Shown here one piece after another: positions 16,653-25,457 of a stretch of DNA of 49,941 nucleotides. How positions within the stretch are numbered: the stretch's first letter is position 1; the number at the start of each line of letters is the position of its first letter. The notes beneath the pieces were generated by a model that saw nothing but the letters and a program-made list of their open reading frames with translations, did no database searches and was not told where the DNA came from. Source of the DNA: Cupriavidus lacunae (GTDB lineage: Bacteria; Pseudomonadota; Gammaproteobacteria; Burkholderiales; Burkholderiaceae); NCBI RefSeq assembly GCF_003353055.1, contig NZ_QKWJ01000048.1, forward strand, positions 6,860 through 56,800, read 5' to 3'. The position numbers and the translations under genes were made by a program.

Positions 16653-16757
16653 CGTGACCGGACTGAACGCAACGGTGCGTGCACCACGACACCCCGCCAT
16701 GCCTGATGACAGGCTTCGCCTCAGCCACGCCGGCGCCGGGCAGGGGGGCAGGCCATG
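16653..16757 (+). pseudogene. 34-residue ORF, possible remnant of a lost divergent target gene
   Basis: GTG at 16653 follows a strong AAAAGGAGAC site. The frame runs 34 codons and its TGA overlaps the ATG of the next LysR gene (ATGA). It lies 139 bases after the GTAGCAT block of the LysR box, much as antiporter copy 1 lies 124 bases after its copy. This suggests the start of a former LysR target that was deleted and is now joined to the second LysR. It may instead act as a translational leader for that gene. Confidence 0.35.
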
Positions 16758-17678
16758 AATATCTCGCTTCCCCAACTGAAGGCCTTTGCCGCGGTGGCGC
16801 GGCACAAGAGCTTTACGCGCGCGGCAGTTGAACTGGGCCTGACGCAGTCGGCAGTCAGCCGCAGCGTGCGCGAGCTGGAAGAGGAAATCGACCAGCGGCT
16901 GTTCGACCGCACCACGCGCCAGGTGGAGTTGACCGATGCGGGCCAGCACCTGTCGCAGCGCATCTGCCACCTGATCGAAGAAGTGGAGCAGACCCTGCGC
17001 GACAGCCAGAGCGCCAGCCGCCCGTGCCAGGGCCTGGTGCAGATTGCCTCGGACCCGGTACTCAGTTCGATGTCGCTGCCGACCTGGCTGGCCGGCTGCC
17101 GGCAAGCGTGGCCGGCGATTGCCATCCACCTGAAGGATCGCTCGCAGGAGTCGGTGTTGCAGAGCGTGCGCAGCGGCGAGGTGGATTTCGGCATCGCGAC
17201 CGATCCGCGCGCCGGCGACGACCTTTATTGCGAGCCGCTGTGCGTCGATGCCTATCACGCCGTGCTGCCCGCCAAGCACCCACTGGCCCAGCACGACACG
17301 GTGGGGTGGGGCGACCTGAGCGATGCCAGCGTGCTGACGCTGGACCAGCAGAGCGGCATGCAGCCCGCGGTGGAGAGGGCGCTCAGCAGTTATCACGTGC
17401 GCGCGGGCTCGCTGCAGCTGCTCGGTCATTTCGCGGCAGTGTTCGGCATGGTGGCGCTGGGCCTGGGCATCGGCGTGCTGCCGTCGCGGGCACAGGCTGG
17501 CGGCATGCATCCCGCGGCGGTGATGCGGCCACTGCGCCCGCAGGTGACCTCGACGGTCATGCTGGTGCGGCGCAAGAGCCGGTCGCTCAAGCCCAATGCC
17601 GCGGCCATCTGGGATGCCCTGCGCGGCCAGGAATACCAGGAGCCGCCTGTCAGCCATCGCGAAACCACCTTGGTGTGA
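16755..17678 (+). CDS. LysR family transcriptional regulator
   Basis: A 307-residue LysR protein with the N-terminal helix-turn-helix (LPQLKAFAAVARHKSFTRAAVELGLTQSAVSRSVRELEEEIDQRLFDR, about residues 5-53) and a periplasmic-binding-like effector domain. There is no close ribosome site; translation may be coupled to the 34-codon ORF through the ATGA overlap. Its neighbours are the CbbR-like regulator and the 72-residue membrane protein 135 bases downstream. The target is unknown; the second antiporter and fdw genes are candidates from position only. Confidence 0.85.
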   Translation: MNISLPQLKAFAAVARHKSFTRAAVELGLTQSAVSRSVRELEEEIDQRLFDRTTRQVELTDAGQHLSQRICHLIEEVEQTLRDSQSASRPCQGLVQIASDPVLSSMSLPTWLAGCRQAWPAIAIHLKDRSQESVLQSVRSGEVDFGIATDPRAGDDLYCEPLCVDAYHAVLPAKHPLAQHDTVGWGDLSDASVLTLDQQSGMQPAVERALSSYHVRAGSLQLLGHFAAVFGMVALGLGIGVLPSRAQAGGMHPAAVMRPLRPQVTSTVMLVRRKSRSLKPNAAAIWDALRGQEYQEPPVSHRETTLV

Positions 17679-17728
17679 GCCCACCGTCTCATTGAATGTC
17701 CGTTGTTGTATTAGTGCAAGCTTCTACT

Positions 17729-17777
17729 GATATATCACATACAGGATATTTACACATACTGCGGCGCAGCATATAAT
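17729..17777 (+). promoter_or_regulatory. Operator and consensus promoter of the 72-residue membrane protein gene
   Basis: TGATATATCACATAC (17729-17743) is identical to the core in the frc1 and oxc promoters. Six bases on, TTTACA (17749-17754) and TATAAT (17772-17777) are 17 bp apart, the best promoter in the window. Here the operator lies upstream of -35, unlike at frc1 and oxc. Confidence 0.75.
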
Positions 17778-17813
17778 GAAAACTCCTGATCACAACGCTA
17801 TTGGAGTTTTCAA

Positions 17814-18032
17814 ATGGAAGTCGCTCTTCTTCTCGCTCTTGGCCTGGGCCTGATTGCTGTCGGTGTCGGCGTGACCACGCTGCTGGCCACGCGCCTGCCG
17901 ATGGACGTGCTCGTGACCGCGCAGGAGCATGGTCGCTTCGCCGGCCTGGGTTCCAACCAGGAGAGCGACGGCGTGGGCCGTGCCAGCCCGTCGCGCATCG
18001 TCCCCGCCGCCGGTGAACTGGCCTACGCGTAA
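17814..18032 (+). CDS. Small membrane protein, 72 residues, member of the oxalate regulon
   Basis: No known family is recognised. The N-terminus is one strongly hydrophobic helix (VALLLALGLGLIAVGVGVTTLLA, about residues 3-25) preceded by a single Glu. A polar tail rich in Gly, Ser, Ala and Glu follows, without cysteines. No signal-peptidase site is obvious, so it is probably a single-pass inner-membrane protein. TTGGAG lies 8 bases before ATG. A consensus promoter carrying the shared operator drives it. Its position next to the second antiporter suggests it could assist transport or formate dehydrogenase, but the role is unknown. Confidence 0.7.
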   Translation: MEVALLLALGLGLIAVGVGVTTLLATRLPMDVLVTAQEHGRFAGLGSNQESDGVGRASPSRIVPAAGELAYA

Positions 18033-18590
18033 GGCACGCGGACGCCATGCGCCTTTCGCGCTGAACAGCGCCTTTGGCAAGGGTTGTAGCGGCCGGCATC
18101 CCTTGTAGCAGTATCAGGCAGCATCCTGCTGTCACACGGTTGGTCCCTGAGTTGCGGCATTTGCCGCGAGCGCGGGGCAGGGTTCTGCGCGAACCTGCGG
18201 CCGCCACCATCTTCCTGCCGATCGCTGCCAGCGGTCGCGGCGCGCAATCTTGCCTGCGCCGCCTGCCCCGACTCCCCTGCAGTGCCTGAACGCCCCCTGT
18301 GTCATCGTTCTCAAGTTCATACATGCGTCACCAGACATTAATGTATGCATCTAGGGACTTTCCCCAACTGATCGTTTTCCCGGTTTTTCCCGGGCGCGAT
18401 CCCCGGCATTCTTGCGGATGCCGGCAGCCGGCCGATTGATGTGCCGGCGCAAGGCAACTGCTTGATTTCCAAGGACTCCGGATGTTATCGGGGCAGTCAT
18501 TGATGCGGTGTGCGCACCAGTCCGGCAGCAGCGCGGGTTGGTCAGGCGTGACGCACCGCGACGCAATGCTGCAGGGCCACGACGAATACG
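18033..18590. other. Long intergenic region before antiporter copy 2
   Basis: No gene is supported in this stretch. It has weak hairpins and one inverted repeat, CATACAT (18318-18324) against ATGTATG (18341-18347), which loosely resembles the oxalate-locus operator. By position it might be the distant partner of the 18602 site, as seen for frc1 and oxc. A non-coding RNA cannot be excluded. Confidence 0.4.
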
Positions 18591-18591
18591 C

Positions 18592-18622
18592 TTGACTTAC
18601 CTGATATATCACATACCGTATA
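18592..18622 (+). promoter_or_regulatory. Antiporter copy 2 promoter with oxalate-locus operator
   Basis: TGATATATCACATACCGTA starts at 18602 and matches the frc1 and oxc sites until it diverges after CCGTAT. TTGACT (18592-18597) lies 16 bp before TACCGT (18614-18619), so the core again falls in the promoter spacer. Confidence 0.6.
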
Positions 18623-18723
18623 GCACTAGAACGGCTCAGCTGTTCTTCGACTGAGAGTCACGCAGAGGCGTCTACAGGCGCCCATCTTCCACCTTGGCGG
18701 CATGCCGCTATAAGGAGACATCA

Positions 18724-20043
18724 ATGGAATTGCAGCAGAGGGAGTCCACGTCGCGCTTTGCGTCGCCGTGGGTGCAACTGGTATTCGGCGTGATCTGCAT
18801 GGCGATGATCGCCAACATGCAGTACGGCTGGACGCTGTTCGTCAACCCGATCGACGAGAAATACCAATGGGGCCGCACCGCGATCCAGGTGGCTTTTACC
18901 ATCTTCGTTGTGACGGAAACCTGGCTGGTGCCGATCGAAGGCTACCTGGTCGACAAGTACGGCCCGCGTCCGGTGGTGGTGGGCGGCGGCTTGCTGTGCG
19001 CCATTGCCTGGGCACTGAATTCGGTGGCGTCCTCGCTGCCTATGCTGTACTTCGCGGCGGCGATCGGCGGCCTGGGCGCGGGCGCGGTGTATGGCACCTG
19101 CGTGGGCAACGCGCTGAAGTGGTTTCCCAATCGCCGGGGCCTGGCGGCGGGCATTACCGCGGCCGGCTTCGGCGCGGGCTCCGCGCTGACCGTGGTGCCC
19201 ATCGCGAACATGATCAAGACTTCGGGCTATGAAGCCGCGTTCCTGTGGTTCGGCCTTGGCCAGGGCCTGATCGTGTTCATCCTGGGTATGGTGCTGTACC
19301 CGCCGTCGGCCAAGATCCTGAGCGAGGTCAAGTCCACGCTGAAGGCTGCCGCAACCTACAACGCGTCGCCGCGCGAGGTGCTGAAGTCGCCGATCTTCTG
19401 GGTCATGTACGCCATGTTCGTGATGATGGCGGCCGGCGGCCTGATGGCCACCGCCCAGCTCGGCCCGATCGCCAAGGACTTCGGCCTGCACGACGCACCG
19501 ATCTCTATCCTCGGCCTGACCTTGCCGGCGCTGACCTTCGCACTGACCATCGACCGCGTGCTCAATGGCCTGACGCGCCCGTTCTTCGGCTGGATCTCCG
19601 ATCATATCGGCCGTGAACGCACCATGTTCTTTGCCTTCGGGGTCGAGGCCATCGGCATCCTGCTGCTGTCCAAGTACGGCCATCACCCGGTTGCCTTCGT
19701 GATACTGACAGGCGTGGTGTTCTTTGCCTGGGGTGAGATCTACAGCCTGTTCCCTGCCACCTGCGGTGACACCTTCGGGCCTAAGTTTGCCGCCACCAAT
19801 GCGGGCCTGTTGTACACCGCCAAGGGCACTGCCGCGCTGCTGGTGCCGTTCTCCAGCGTGATCACGGCCGCCACGGGCAGCTGGCATGCCGTCTTCATGG
19901 TGGCCTCCGGCATGGCGGCACTGACCGCGATCATGGCGCTGTTCGTGCTCAAGCCGATGCGCGAAGCCCATGCCCGCAAGTTTGTGCATGCCAATACCTC
20001 GGCACCGATGGGCTACCGCACCGTGCCGGAAGACCTGACCTGA
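18724..20043 (+). CDS. OxlT-like oxalate/formate antiporter, MFS (copy 2)
   Basis: A 439-residue, 12-helix major facilitator protein closely related to copy 1 at 6110. It shares QYGWTLFV, FGPRPVV, VYGTCVGNALKWFP and AAGFGAGSA. Arg285 in NGLTRP and Lys367 in LYTAKGTAA match the oxalate-binding Arg and Lys of OxlT. ATG 18724 follows AAGGAGACATCA, so it is preferred over the upstream in-frame ATG at 18694. It is controlled by the shared operator and precedes fdwB-fdwA by 180 bases, linking transport with formate oxidation. Confidence 0.85.
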   Translation: MELQQRESTSRFASPWVQLVFGVICMAMIANMQYGWTLFVNPIDEKYQWGRTAIQVAFTIFVVTETWLVPIEGYLVDKYGPRPVVVGGGLLCAIAWALNSVASSLPMLYFAAAIGGLGAGAVYGTCVGNALKWFPNRRGLAAGITAAGFGAGSALTVVPIANMIKTSGYEAAFLWFGLGQGLIVFILGMVLYPPSAKILSEVKSTLKAAATYNASPREVLKSPIFWVMYAMFVMMAAGGLMATAQLGPIAKDFGLHDAPISILGLTLPALTFALTIDRVLNGLTRPFFGWISDHIGRERTMFFAFGVEAIGILLLSKYGHHPVAFVILTGVVFFAWGEIYSLFPATCGDTFGPKFAATNAGLLYTAKGTAALLVPFSSVITAATGSWHAVFMVASGMAALTAIMALFVLKPMREAHARKFVHANTSAPMGYRTVPEDLT

Positions 20044-20085
20044 TGAAGAAAGCAGTACGGCGCCGCGGCGCTGGCAGGACCCGGA

Positions 20086-20181
20086 CGTGGCGGTTGCGAT
20101 GCCTGCACAGCCGCCACGCCTGGTAGCACAATACGACAACAAGAAAGCGCGACAGGAAGGCAGCCCGCCGGGCGCCTTCCT
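20086..20181 (+). promoter_or_regulatory. Two hairpins between antiporter copy 2 and fdwB
   Basis: CGTGGCGG (20086-20093) pairs with CCGCCACG (20111-20118), and AGGAAGGC (20154-20161) pairs with GCCTTCCT (20174-20181). Neither has a T-run. They could slow polymerase or protect mRNA between the two genes. Confidence 0.45.
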
Positions 20182-20222
20182 GATCGCACATCGGAAACCC
20201 ACAAACAGAATTCAGGCACGCC

Positions 20223-21932
20223 ATGAACCAGGTTGTCATTCCTCTCGAGGCGACGGGGCTCGGCCGGCAGCGCAAGCGCCGCCAGCCCAAGGGCCGGCAG
20301 GTCGACGCGGCCGCGCTGGCCGAAGTGCGCGTGGCGCTGGGCGACATGCCCCGCCGGCGCGACCTGCTGATCGAACACCTGCACTGCATCAACGACCGCT
20401 ACGGCCAGCTGGCGATGCCGCACCTGGTGGCGCTGGCTAGCGAGCTGCGGCTGTCGATGACCGAGGTCTATGAGGTTGCCACCTTCTATCATCACTTCGA
20501 CGTGGTGCGCGAGGATGCCGACGGACAGATCGCGTCGCCGCCTGCGCTGACCGTGCGTGTATGCGAAGGCATTGCCTGCGAACTGGCAGGCGCGCAGGCG
20601 TTGATCGACAAGCTGCCGGCACTGCTCGGCACAGACGTGCGCGTGGTGGCCGCGCCATGCATCGGCCGCTGCGAGAAAGCGCCCGCGGCGCTGGTCGGGC
20701 AGAACCCGGTCGACGTTGCGACCGCCGAGGCCATCGACGCCGCCGTGCAGGCAAAGGCCGTGCGCCATGCACCTGAACCCTATATCGATTACGACGCTTA
20801 CCGGAAGGGCGGCGGCTATGCCTTGCTGAAGTCCCTCGCCAGTGGCGCGCTGGACCCGGCCGCCGTGCTGTGCACGATGGAGGACTCCGGCCTGCGCGGC
20901 CTGGGCGGCGCAGGCTTCCCGACCGGACGCAAATGGCGCATCGTGCGGAACGAGCCCGCGCCCCGGCTGATGGCGATCAACCTAGACGAGGGCGAGCCCG
21001 GCACCTTCAAGGACCGCGTCTACCTGGAGCGCGATCCGCATCGGTTCCTGGAGGGCATGCTGATCGCGGCGACGGTGGTCAATGTGTCAGCGATCTATAT
21101 CTACCTGCGCGACGAATATGCCGGCTGCCGCGCGCTGCTGACCGGCGAACTGCGGCGGCTGCAGCAAGACCCGCCCATCCCCGGCCTGCCGAAGATCGAA
21201 CTGCGCCGCGGCGCAGGCGCCTATATCTGCGGCGAAGAGTCGGCCATGATCGAGTCGATCGAAGGCAAGCGCGGCATGCCGCGGCTGCGCCCGCCCTATG
21301 TGGCGCAGGTGGGCCTGTTCGGCCGGCCGACGCTGGAGCACAACTTCGAGACCCTGTACTGGGTGCGCGACATCATCGAGAAGGGCGCCGAGTGGTTTGC
21401 CTCGCAGGGGCGCAACGGGCGCAAGGGCCTGCGTTCGTTCTCGGTGTCCGGCCGTGTGAAACGGCCCGGCGTGCACCTGGCGCCGGCGGGCATCACCGTG
21501 CGCGAACTGATCGACGAATACTGCGGCGGCATGCTCGACGGCCACGCGTTCTACGGCTACCTGCCGGGCGGCGCGTCGGGCGGCATCCTGCCGGCGTCGA
21601 TGGGCAATATCCCGCTGGACTTCGACACGCTGCAGCCCTACGGCTGCTTTATCGGCTCGGCCGCGGTGGTGATCCTGTCCGACCAGGACAGCGCCACGCA
21701 GGCAGCGCGCAACCTGATGCACTTCTTCAAGCATGAGTCGTGCGGGCAATGCACGCCGTGCCGCAGCGGCACGGCCAAGACGCTGGACCTGATCCGCCAG
21801 CCGAAGTGGGACCTGGCGGCGCTGGACGACCTGTCCGCGGTGATGCGCGATGCATCGATCTGCGGACTGGGGCAGGCCGCGCCCAATCCCGTCGACTGTG
21901 TGATCAAGTACTTCCCGCAAGAACTGGCCTGA
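20223..21932 (+). CDS. fdwB: NAD-dependent formate dehydrogenase beta subunit (NuoE-NuoF fusion)
   Basis: A 569-residue diaphorase subunit. The N-terminal NuoE-like thioredoxin fold carries a [2Fe-2S] site at C114, C119, C146 and C150. The NuoF-like part has the NADH/FMN motifs (GLGGAGFPTGRKW, LDEGEPGTFKDR, RRGAGAYICGEESA) and a [4Fe-4S] site at C507, C510, C513 and C547. It passes electrons from the formate-oxidising subunit to NAD+. The fusion of the two modules matches the cytoplasmic tungsten/molybdenum enzyme of Methylorubrum and Cupriavidus. It is followed after 26 bases by the catalytic subunit. Confidence 0.93.
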   Translation: MNQVVIPLEATGLGRQRKRRQPKGRQVDAAALAEVRVALGDMPRRRDLLIEHLHCINDRYGQLAMPHLVALASELRLSMTEVYEVATFYHHFDVVREDADGQIASPPALTVRVCEGIACELAGAQALIDKLPALLGTDVRVVAAPCIGRCEKAPAALVGQNPVDVATAEAIDAAVQAKAVRHAPEPYIDYDAYRKGGGYALLKSLASGALDPAAVLCTMEDSGLRGLGGAGFPTGRKWRIVRNEPAPRLMAINLDEGEPGTFKDRVYLERDPHRFLEGMLIAATVVNVSAIYIYLRDEYAGCRALLTGELRRLQQDPPIPGLPKIELRRGAGAYICGEESAMIESIEGKRGMPRLRPPYVAQVGLFGRPTLEHNFETLYWVRDIIEKGAEWFASQGRNGRKGLRSFSVSGRVKRPGVHLAPAGITVRELIDEYCGGMLDGHAFYGYLPGGASGGILPASMGNIPLDFDTLQPYGCFIGSAAVVILSDQDSATQAARNLMHFFKHESCGQCTPCRSGTAKTLDLIRQPKWDLAALDDLSAVMRDASICGLGQAAPNPVDCVIKYFPQELA

Positions 21933-21958
21933 TGCCGAGCCGAGCCTGAGAGACAGAC

Positions 21959-24805
21959 ATGAATGCACTGACCCGCGCCGAATGCGCGCTTGTCGAATCC
22001 TCCGAGCCAGCCGTCACCTTCACGCTCAATGGCCGCGAGGTCTGCGCCCAGCCCGGCGAGAGCGTGCTGAAGGTGGCCCAGCGCGAAGGCTTTGACGTGC
22101 CGCACCTGTGCTACAAGGACGGCCTGGAGCCGGCCGGCAACTGCCGCGCCTGCATGGTCGAGATCCAGGGCGAGCGCGTGCTGGCCCCGTCCTGCTGCCG
22201 CTATCCCGCCGCAGGCATGCAGGTGCAGACCGAGTCCGACCGCGCCCGCCGCGCCCAGCGCACGGTGCTGGAGCTGCTGCAGTCGGACATGCCCGAGACC
22301 GACTACACCCGCCACAACGAGCTGGACCAGTGGGCCACGAAGCTGGGCATCGGCAAGCCGCGCTTTGCCCCGCGCGAGCGCGTGGCGGCGGATGTGTCGC
22401 ACCCGGCCATCGCCGTCAACCTGGATGCCTGCATCCAGTGCACCCGCTGCCTGCGCGCCTGCCGCGACGAGCAGGTCAACGACGTGATCGGCCTGGCGCT
22501 GCGCGGCGACGAAGCCCGCATCGTGTTCGACATGGACGACCCCATGGGCGCATCCACCTGCGTGGCCTGCGGCGAATGCGTGCAGGCGTGCCCGACCGGC
22601 GCGCTGATGCCCGCGCGTGACGCCGCGTTGGCGGTGCCTGACAAGCATGTGGACTCGGTCTGCCCTTACTGCGGCGTGGGCTGCCAGCTGACCTACAACG
22701 TCAAGGACAACCGCATCCTGTTCGTGGAAGGGCGCGATGGTCCGGCCAACCACGAGCGGCTGTGCGTGAAAGGCCGCTACGGCTTTGACTACGTGCAGCA
22801 TCCGCAGCGCCTGACGGTGCCGCTGGTGCGCCGCGAAGGCGTGCCCAAGCAGGGCGATTTCGTCATGGACCCGGACCACGTCATGGACGTGTTCCGCGAG
22901 GCCACCTGGGAAGAGGCGCTGGCGCTGGCCGGCGGCAAGCTCGCGCAGATCCGCGACACCCACGGCAAGCGCGCGCTGGCGGGGTTTGGCTCGGCCAAGG
23001 GCAGCAATGAAGAGGCCTACCTGTTCCAGAAGCTGGTGCGCACCGGGTTTGGCAGCAATAACGTCGACCACTGCACACGGCTGTGCCATGCCTCGTCGGT
23101 GGCGGCGCTGCTGGAAGGCATCGGCTCGGGCGCGGTATCGAACCCGGTAATGGATGTCGACAAGGCCGAGGTGGTGATCGTGATCGGCGCCAACCCGACC
23201 GTGAACCACCCGGTGGCGGCCAGCTGGATCAAGAACGCCGTGAAGAACGGCACAAAGCTGATCGTGGCCGATCCGCGTCGCTCGGACCTGGCGCGCTTTG
23301 CCCATCGCTTCCTGCAGTTCAAGCCCGATGCCGACGTGGCGCTGCTCAACGCGATGATGCACGTGATCGTCACCGAGGGGCTGGTCGACCAGGACTTCAT
23401 CGACGGCCGCACCATCGGCTTTGACGAGCTGCAGCGCAATGTGGCGGCGTACAGTCCGGAACTGATGGCGCCGGTGTGCGGCATCGAGGCCGAGGTCATC
23501 CGTGAAGTCGCGCGGCTGTATGCCACGTCCAAGGCGTCGATGATCCTGTGGGGCATGGGCGTGTCGCAGCACGTGCACGGCACCGACAACGCGCGCTGCC
23601 TGATCGCGCTGGCGCTGATGACCGGCCAGATCGGCCGCCCCGGCACCGGCCTGCATCCGCTGCGTGGCCAGAACAACGTGCAGGGCGCGTCCGACGCCGG
23701 CCTGATCCCGATGATGTACCCGGACTACCGCCGCGTGGACGATCCGGCCGCGATCGCCAGCTTCGAGGCGCTGTGGGGCATGCCGCTGGACCGCCAGCCC
23801 GGCCTGACCGTGGTCGAGGTAATGCAGGCAATCGAGCGCGGCGAGGTGCGGGGCATGTACATCATGGGCGAGAACCCGGCCATGTCAGACCCCGACGCCG
23901 AGCATGCGCGCGAGGCACTGGCCTCGCTCGACCACCTGGTGGTGCAGGACATCTTCCTGACCGAGACCGCCTACCTGGCCGACGTGGTGCTGCCGGCCTC
24001 GGCCTTCCCGGAGAAGACCGGCACCTTCACCAACACCGACCGCACCGTGCAACTCGGCCGCCAGGCGCTGGATCCGCCGGGGCAGGCGCGCCAGGACCTG
24101 TGGATCATCCAGCAGATGGCGGCACGGCTCGGGCTGGACTGGCACTACGCCGGCGTGGCCGAGGTCTTCGACGAGATGCGCCATGCGATGCCCAGCATTG
24201 GCGGCGTAACCTGGGAACGGCTGGAGCGCGAGCATGCCGTGACCTATCCGTGCAAGGAGGAGGGTGACCCGGGCGAGCCGGTGATCTTTGTCGACAGCTT
24301 CCCGACCGCCACCGGCCGCGGGCGTTTCGTGCCGGCCGATATCATCCCGGCCGCCGAGCGGCCCGACGCCGATTACCCGATGGTGCTGATCACCGGCCGG
24401 CAACTCGAACACTGGCATACCGGCAGCATGACGCGGCGCGCCGGCGTGCTGGATGCGATCGAGCCCGATCCGGTGGCGCTGGTGCATCCGCTGGACCTGG
24501 ACGCGCTGGGCGCCAAGCCGGGCGACGTGGTCACGCTGGCGTCGCGCCGCGGCGAAGTCACGCTCTACGCCCGTGCCGACGCCGGCACGCCGCGCGGGGC
24601 CGTGTTCGTGCCGTTCTGCTACTACGAGGCGGCGATCAACAAGCTGACCAACGCCGCCCTGGACCCCTTCGGCAAGATCCCGGAGTTCAAGTACTGCGCG
24701 GTGAAAATGGCGCTGGGCGGCGCGGCGCCGGAGCAGTCGAGCTACGGCGGCGGGCAGATCCTGGCGGTGCAGGGATTGCGGCAAGCTGGTGCCGAAGGGG
24801 GCTGA
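21959..24805 (+). CDS. fdwA: NAD-dependent formate dehydrogenase alpha subunit (W/Mo-bis-MGD)
   Basis: A 948-residue catalytic subunit. A NuoG-like N-terminus holds a [2Fe-2S] site (HLCYKDGLEPAGNCRAC), a His-Cys cluster region and two ferredoxin motifs (CIQCTRCLRAC, CVACGECVQACPTG). The pterin enzyme body starts with CPYCGVGCQLTY and has CVKGRYGF. The active site is Cys376-His377 in RLCHASS, so Cys rather than selenocysteine binds the metal. The C-terminal cofactor domain holds HTGSMTRR. It oxidises formate to CO2, closing the oxalate route. No fdhD-like or third-subunit gene lies next to it. The gene symbol follows C. necator usage; whether the metal is W or Mo is not visible. Confidence 0.94.
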   Translation: MNALTRAECALVESSEPAVTFTLNGREVCAQPGESVLKVAQREGFDVPHLCYKDGLEPAGNCRACMVEIQGERVLAPSCCRYPAAGMQVQTESDRARRAQRTVLELLQSDMPETDYTRHNELDQWATKLGIGKPRFAPRERVAADVSHPAIAVNLDACIQCTRCLRACRDEQVNDVIGLALRGDEARIVFDMDDPMGASTCVACGECVQACPTGALMPARDAALAVPDKHVDSVCPYCGVGCQLTYNVKDNRILFVEGRDGPANHERLCVKGRYGFDYVQHPQRLTVPLVRREGVPKQGDFVMDPDHVMDVFREATWEEALALAGGKLAQIRDTHGKRALAGFGSAKGSNEEAYLFQKLVRTGFGSNNVDHCTRLCHASSVAALLEGIGSGAVSNPVMDVDKAEVVIVIGANPTVNHPVAASWIKNAVKNGTKLIVADPRRSDLARFAHRFLQFKPDADVALLNAMMHVIVTEGLVDQDFIDGRTIGFDELQRNVAAYSPELMAPVCGIEAEVIREVARLYATSKASMILWGMGVSQHVHGTDNARCLIALALMTGQIGRPGTGLHPLRGQNNVQGASDAGLIPMMYPDYRRVDDPAAIASFEALWGMPLDRQPGLTVVEVMQAIERGEVRGMYIMGENPAMSDPDAEHAREALASLDHLVVQDIFLTETAYLADVVLPASAFPEKTGTFTNTDRTVQLGRQALDPPGQARQDLWIIQQMAARLGLDWHYAGVAEVFDEMRHAMPSIGGVTWERLEREHAVTYPCKEEGDPGEPVIFVDSFPTATGRGRFVPADIIPAAERPDADYPMVLITGRQLEHWHTGSMTRRAGVLDAIEPDPVALVHPLDLDALGAKPGDVVTLASRRGEVTLYARADAGTPRGAVFVPFCYYEAAINKLTNAALDPFGKIPEFKYCAVKMALGGAAPEQSSYGGGQILAVQGLRQAGAEGG

Positions 24806-24829
24806 CGCAGACAGCGTGCAGCTGGGTTT

Positions 24830-24859
24830 CTCCCCTCTCCCGTTTGCGGGAAAGGGGAG
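24830..24859. repeat. Dispersed hairpin repeat after fdwA
   Basis: CTCCCCT-ct-CCCG-tttg-CGGG-aa-AGGGGAG is nearly the same element as at 35414-35441. It lies between convergent fdwA and the GYD gene, where it may end transcription. Confidence 0.65.
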
Positions 24860-24900
24860 TACCCGGTCGGGCATCCGGAATCGAAAGCACTTGGCAAGCC

Positions 24901-25194
24901 TCAGCCCATCTTGCCGAGAATGCCCTGCATCTCGTCGCTATTGAAGGCACGCAGGGTTTGCGTGCGCACGTTGCCCGCGGCACCAATGGTCAGCCCGAAG
25001 CTGGTCATGGTCTCGTCGTCCGGCGCCTCGACGGTGATCACGATGTCGTATTTGCCCAGCGTCCAGTAGATGTCCTTCATCTGCACGCCCAGGCGCGCCC
25101 CCATCTCGCGCACGGCGGCGGCGCGCTTGGTGGTGTCCTTGACGGTGCGGATACCCTGGTCGGTGAAGCTGGCTAGCACGATGTAGCGGGTCAT
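24901..25194 (-). CDS. GYD domain protein
   Basis: A 97-residue soluble protein of the GYD family, with the characteristic MTRYIVLASFTDQGIRTVKDTTKR start and LGKYDIVITVEAPDDE core. The fold is a small ferredoxin-like alpha/beta domain of unknown biochemical role. The start is fixed by CGGAGGTCCCGCC before ATG. It is convergent with fdwA and upstream of nothing obvious, so its placement says little about its job. Confidence 0.85.
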   Translation of the reverse strand: MTRYIVLASFTDQGIRTVKDTTKRAAAVREMGARLGVQMKDIYWTLGKYDIVITVEAPDDETMTSFGLTIGAAGNVRTQTLRAFNSDEMQGILGKMG

Positions 25195-25457
25195 GGCGGG
25201 ACCTCCGGTTATGGTTGGATCGGTCGCCGTCCCGGCTGTGCGCACGGCGCAATGGGCTGGGGCAGTGGTTCAGGACTTCGGAGTGTGGCGAGGCGCGAAT
25301 GGCATGGCGCCTCGCCGTTATGCTGCCGATGTCTGAGCAGCGTCGTCCCGACGCATATTGCGCGCCAGTTGGCGCGGCAGGCCGGTATGCGGACCGCGGG
25401 CGCGCGGTCGGCAGCTACACCTGACGGGTGTGTTTCAACTGCGATACTGCGCGTGGC

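Noticed and set aside
17801..18016. Alternative overlapping frame at the 72-residue membrane protein gene
   Set aside because: It needs a TTG start, is Arg-rich and lacks a ribosome site; the 17814 frame has all signals.
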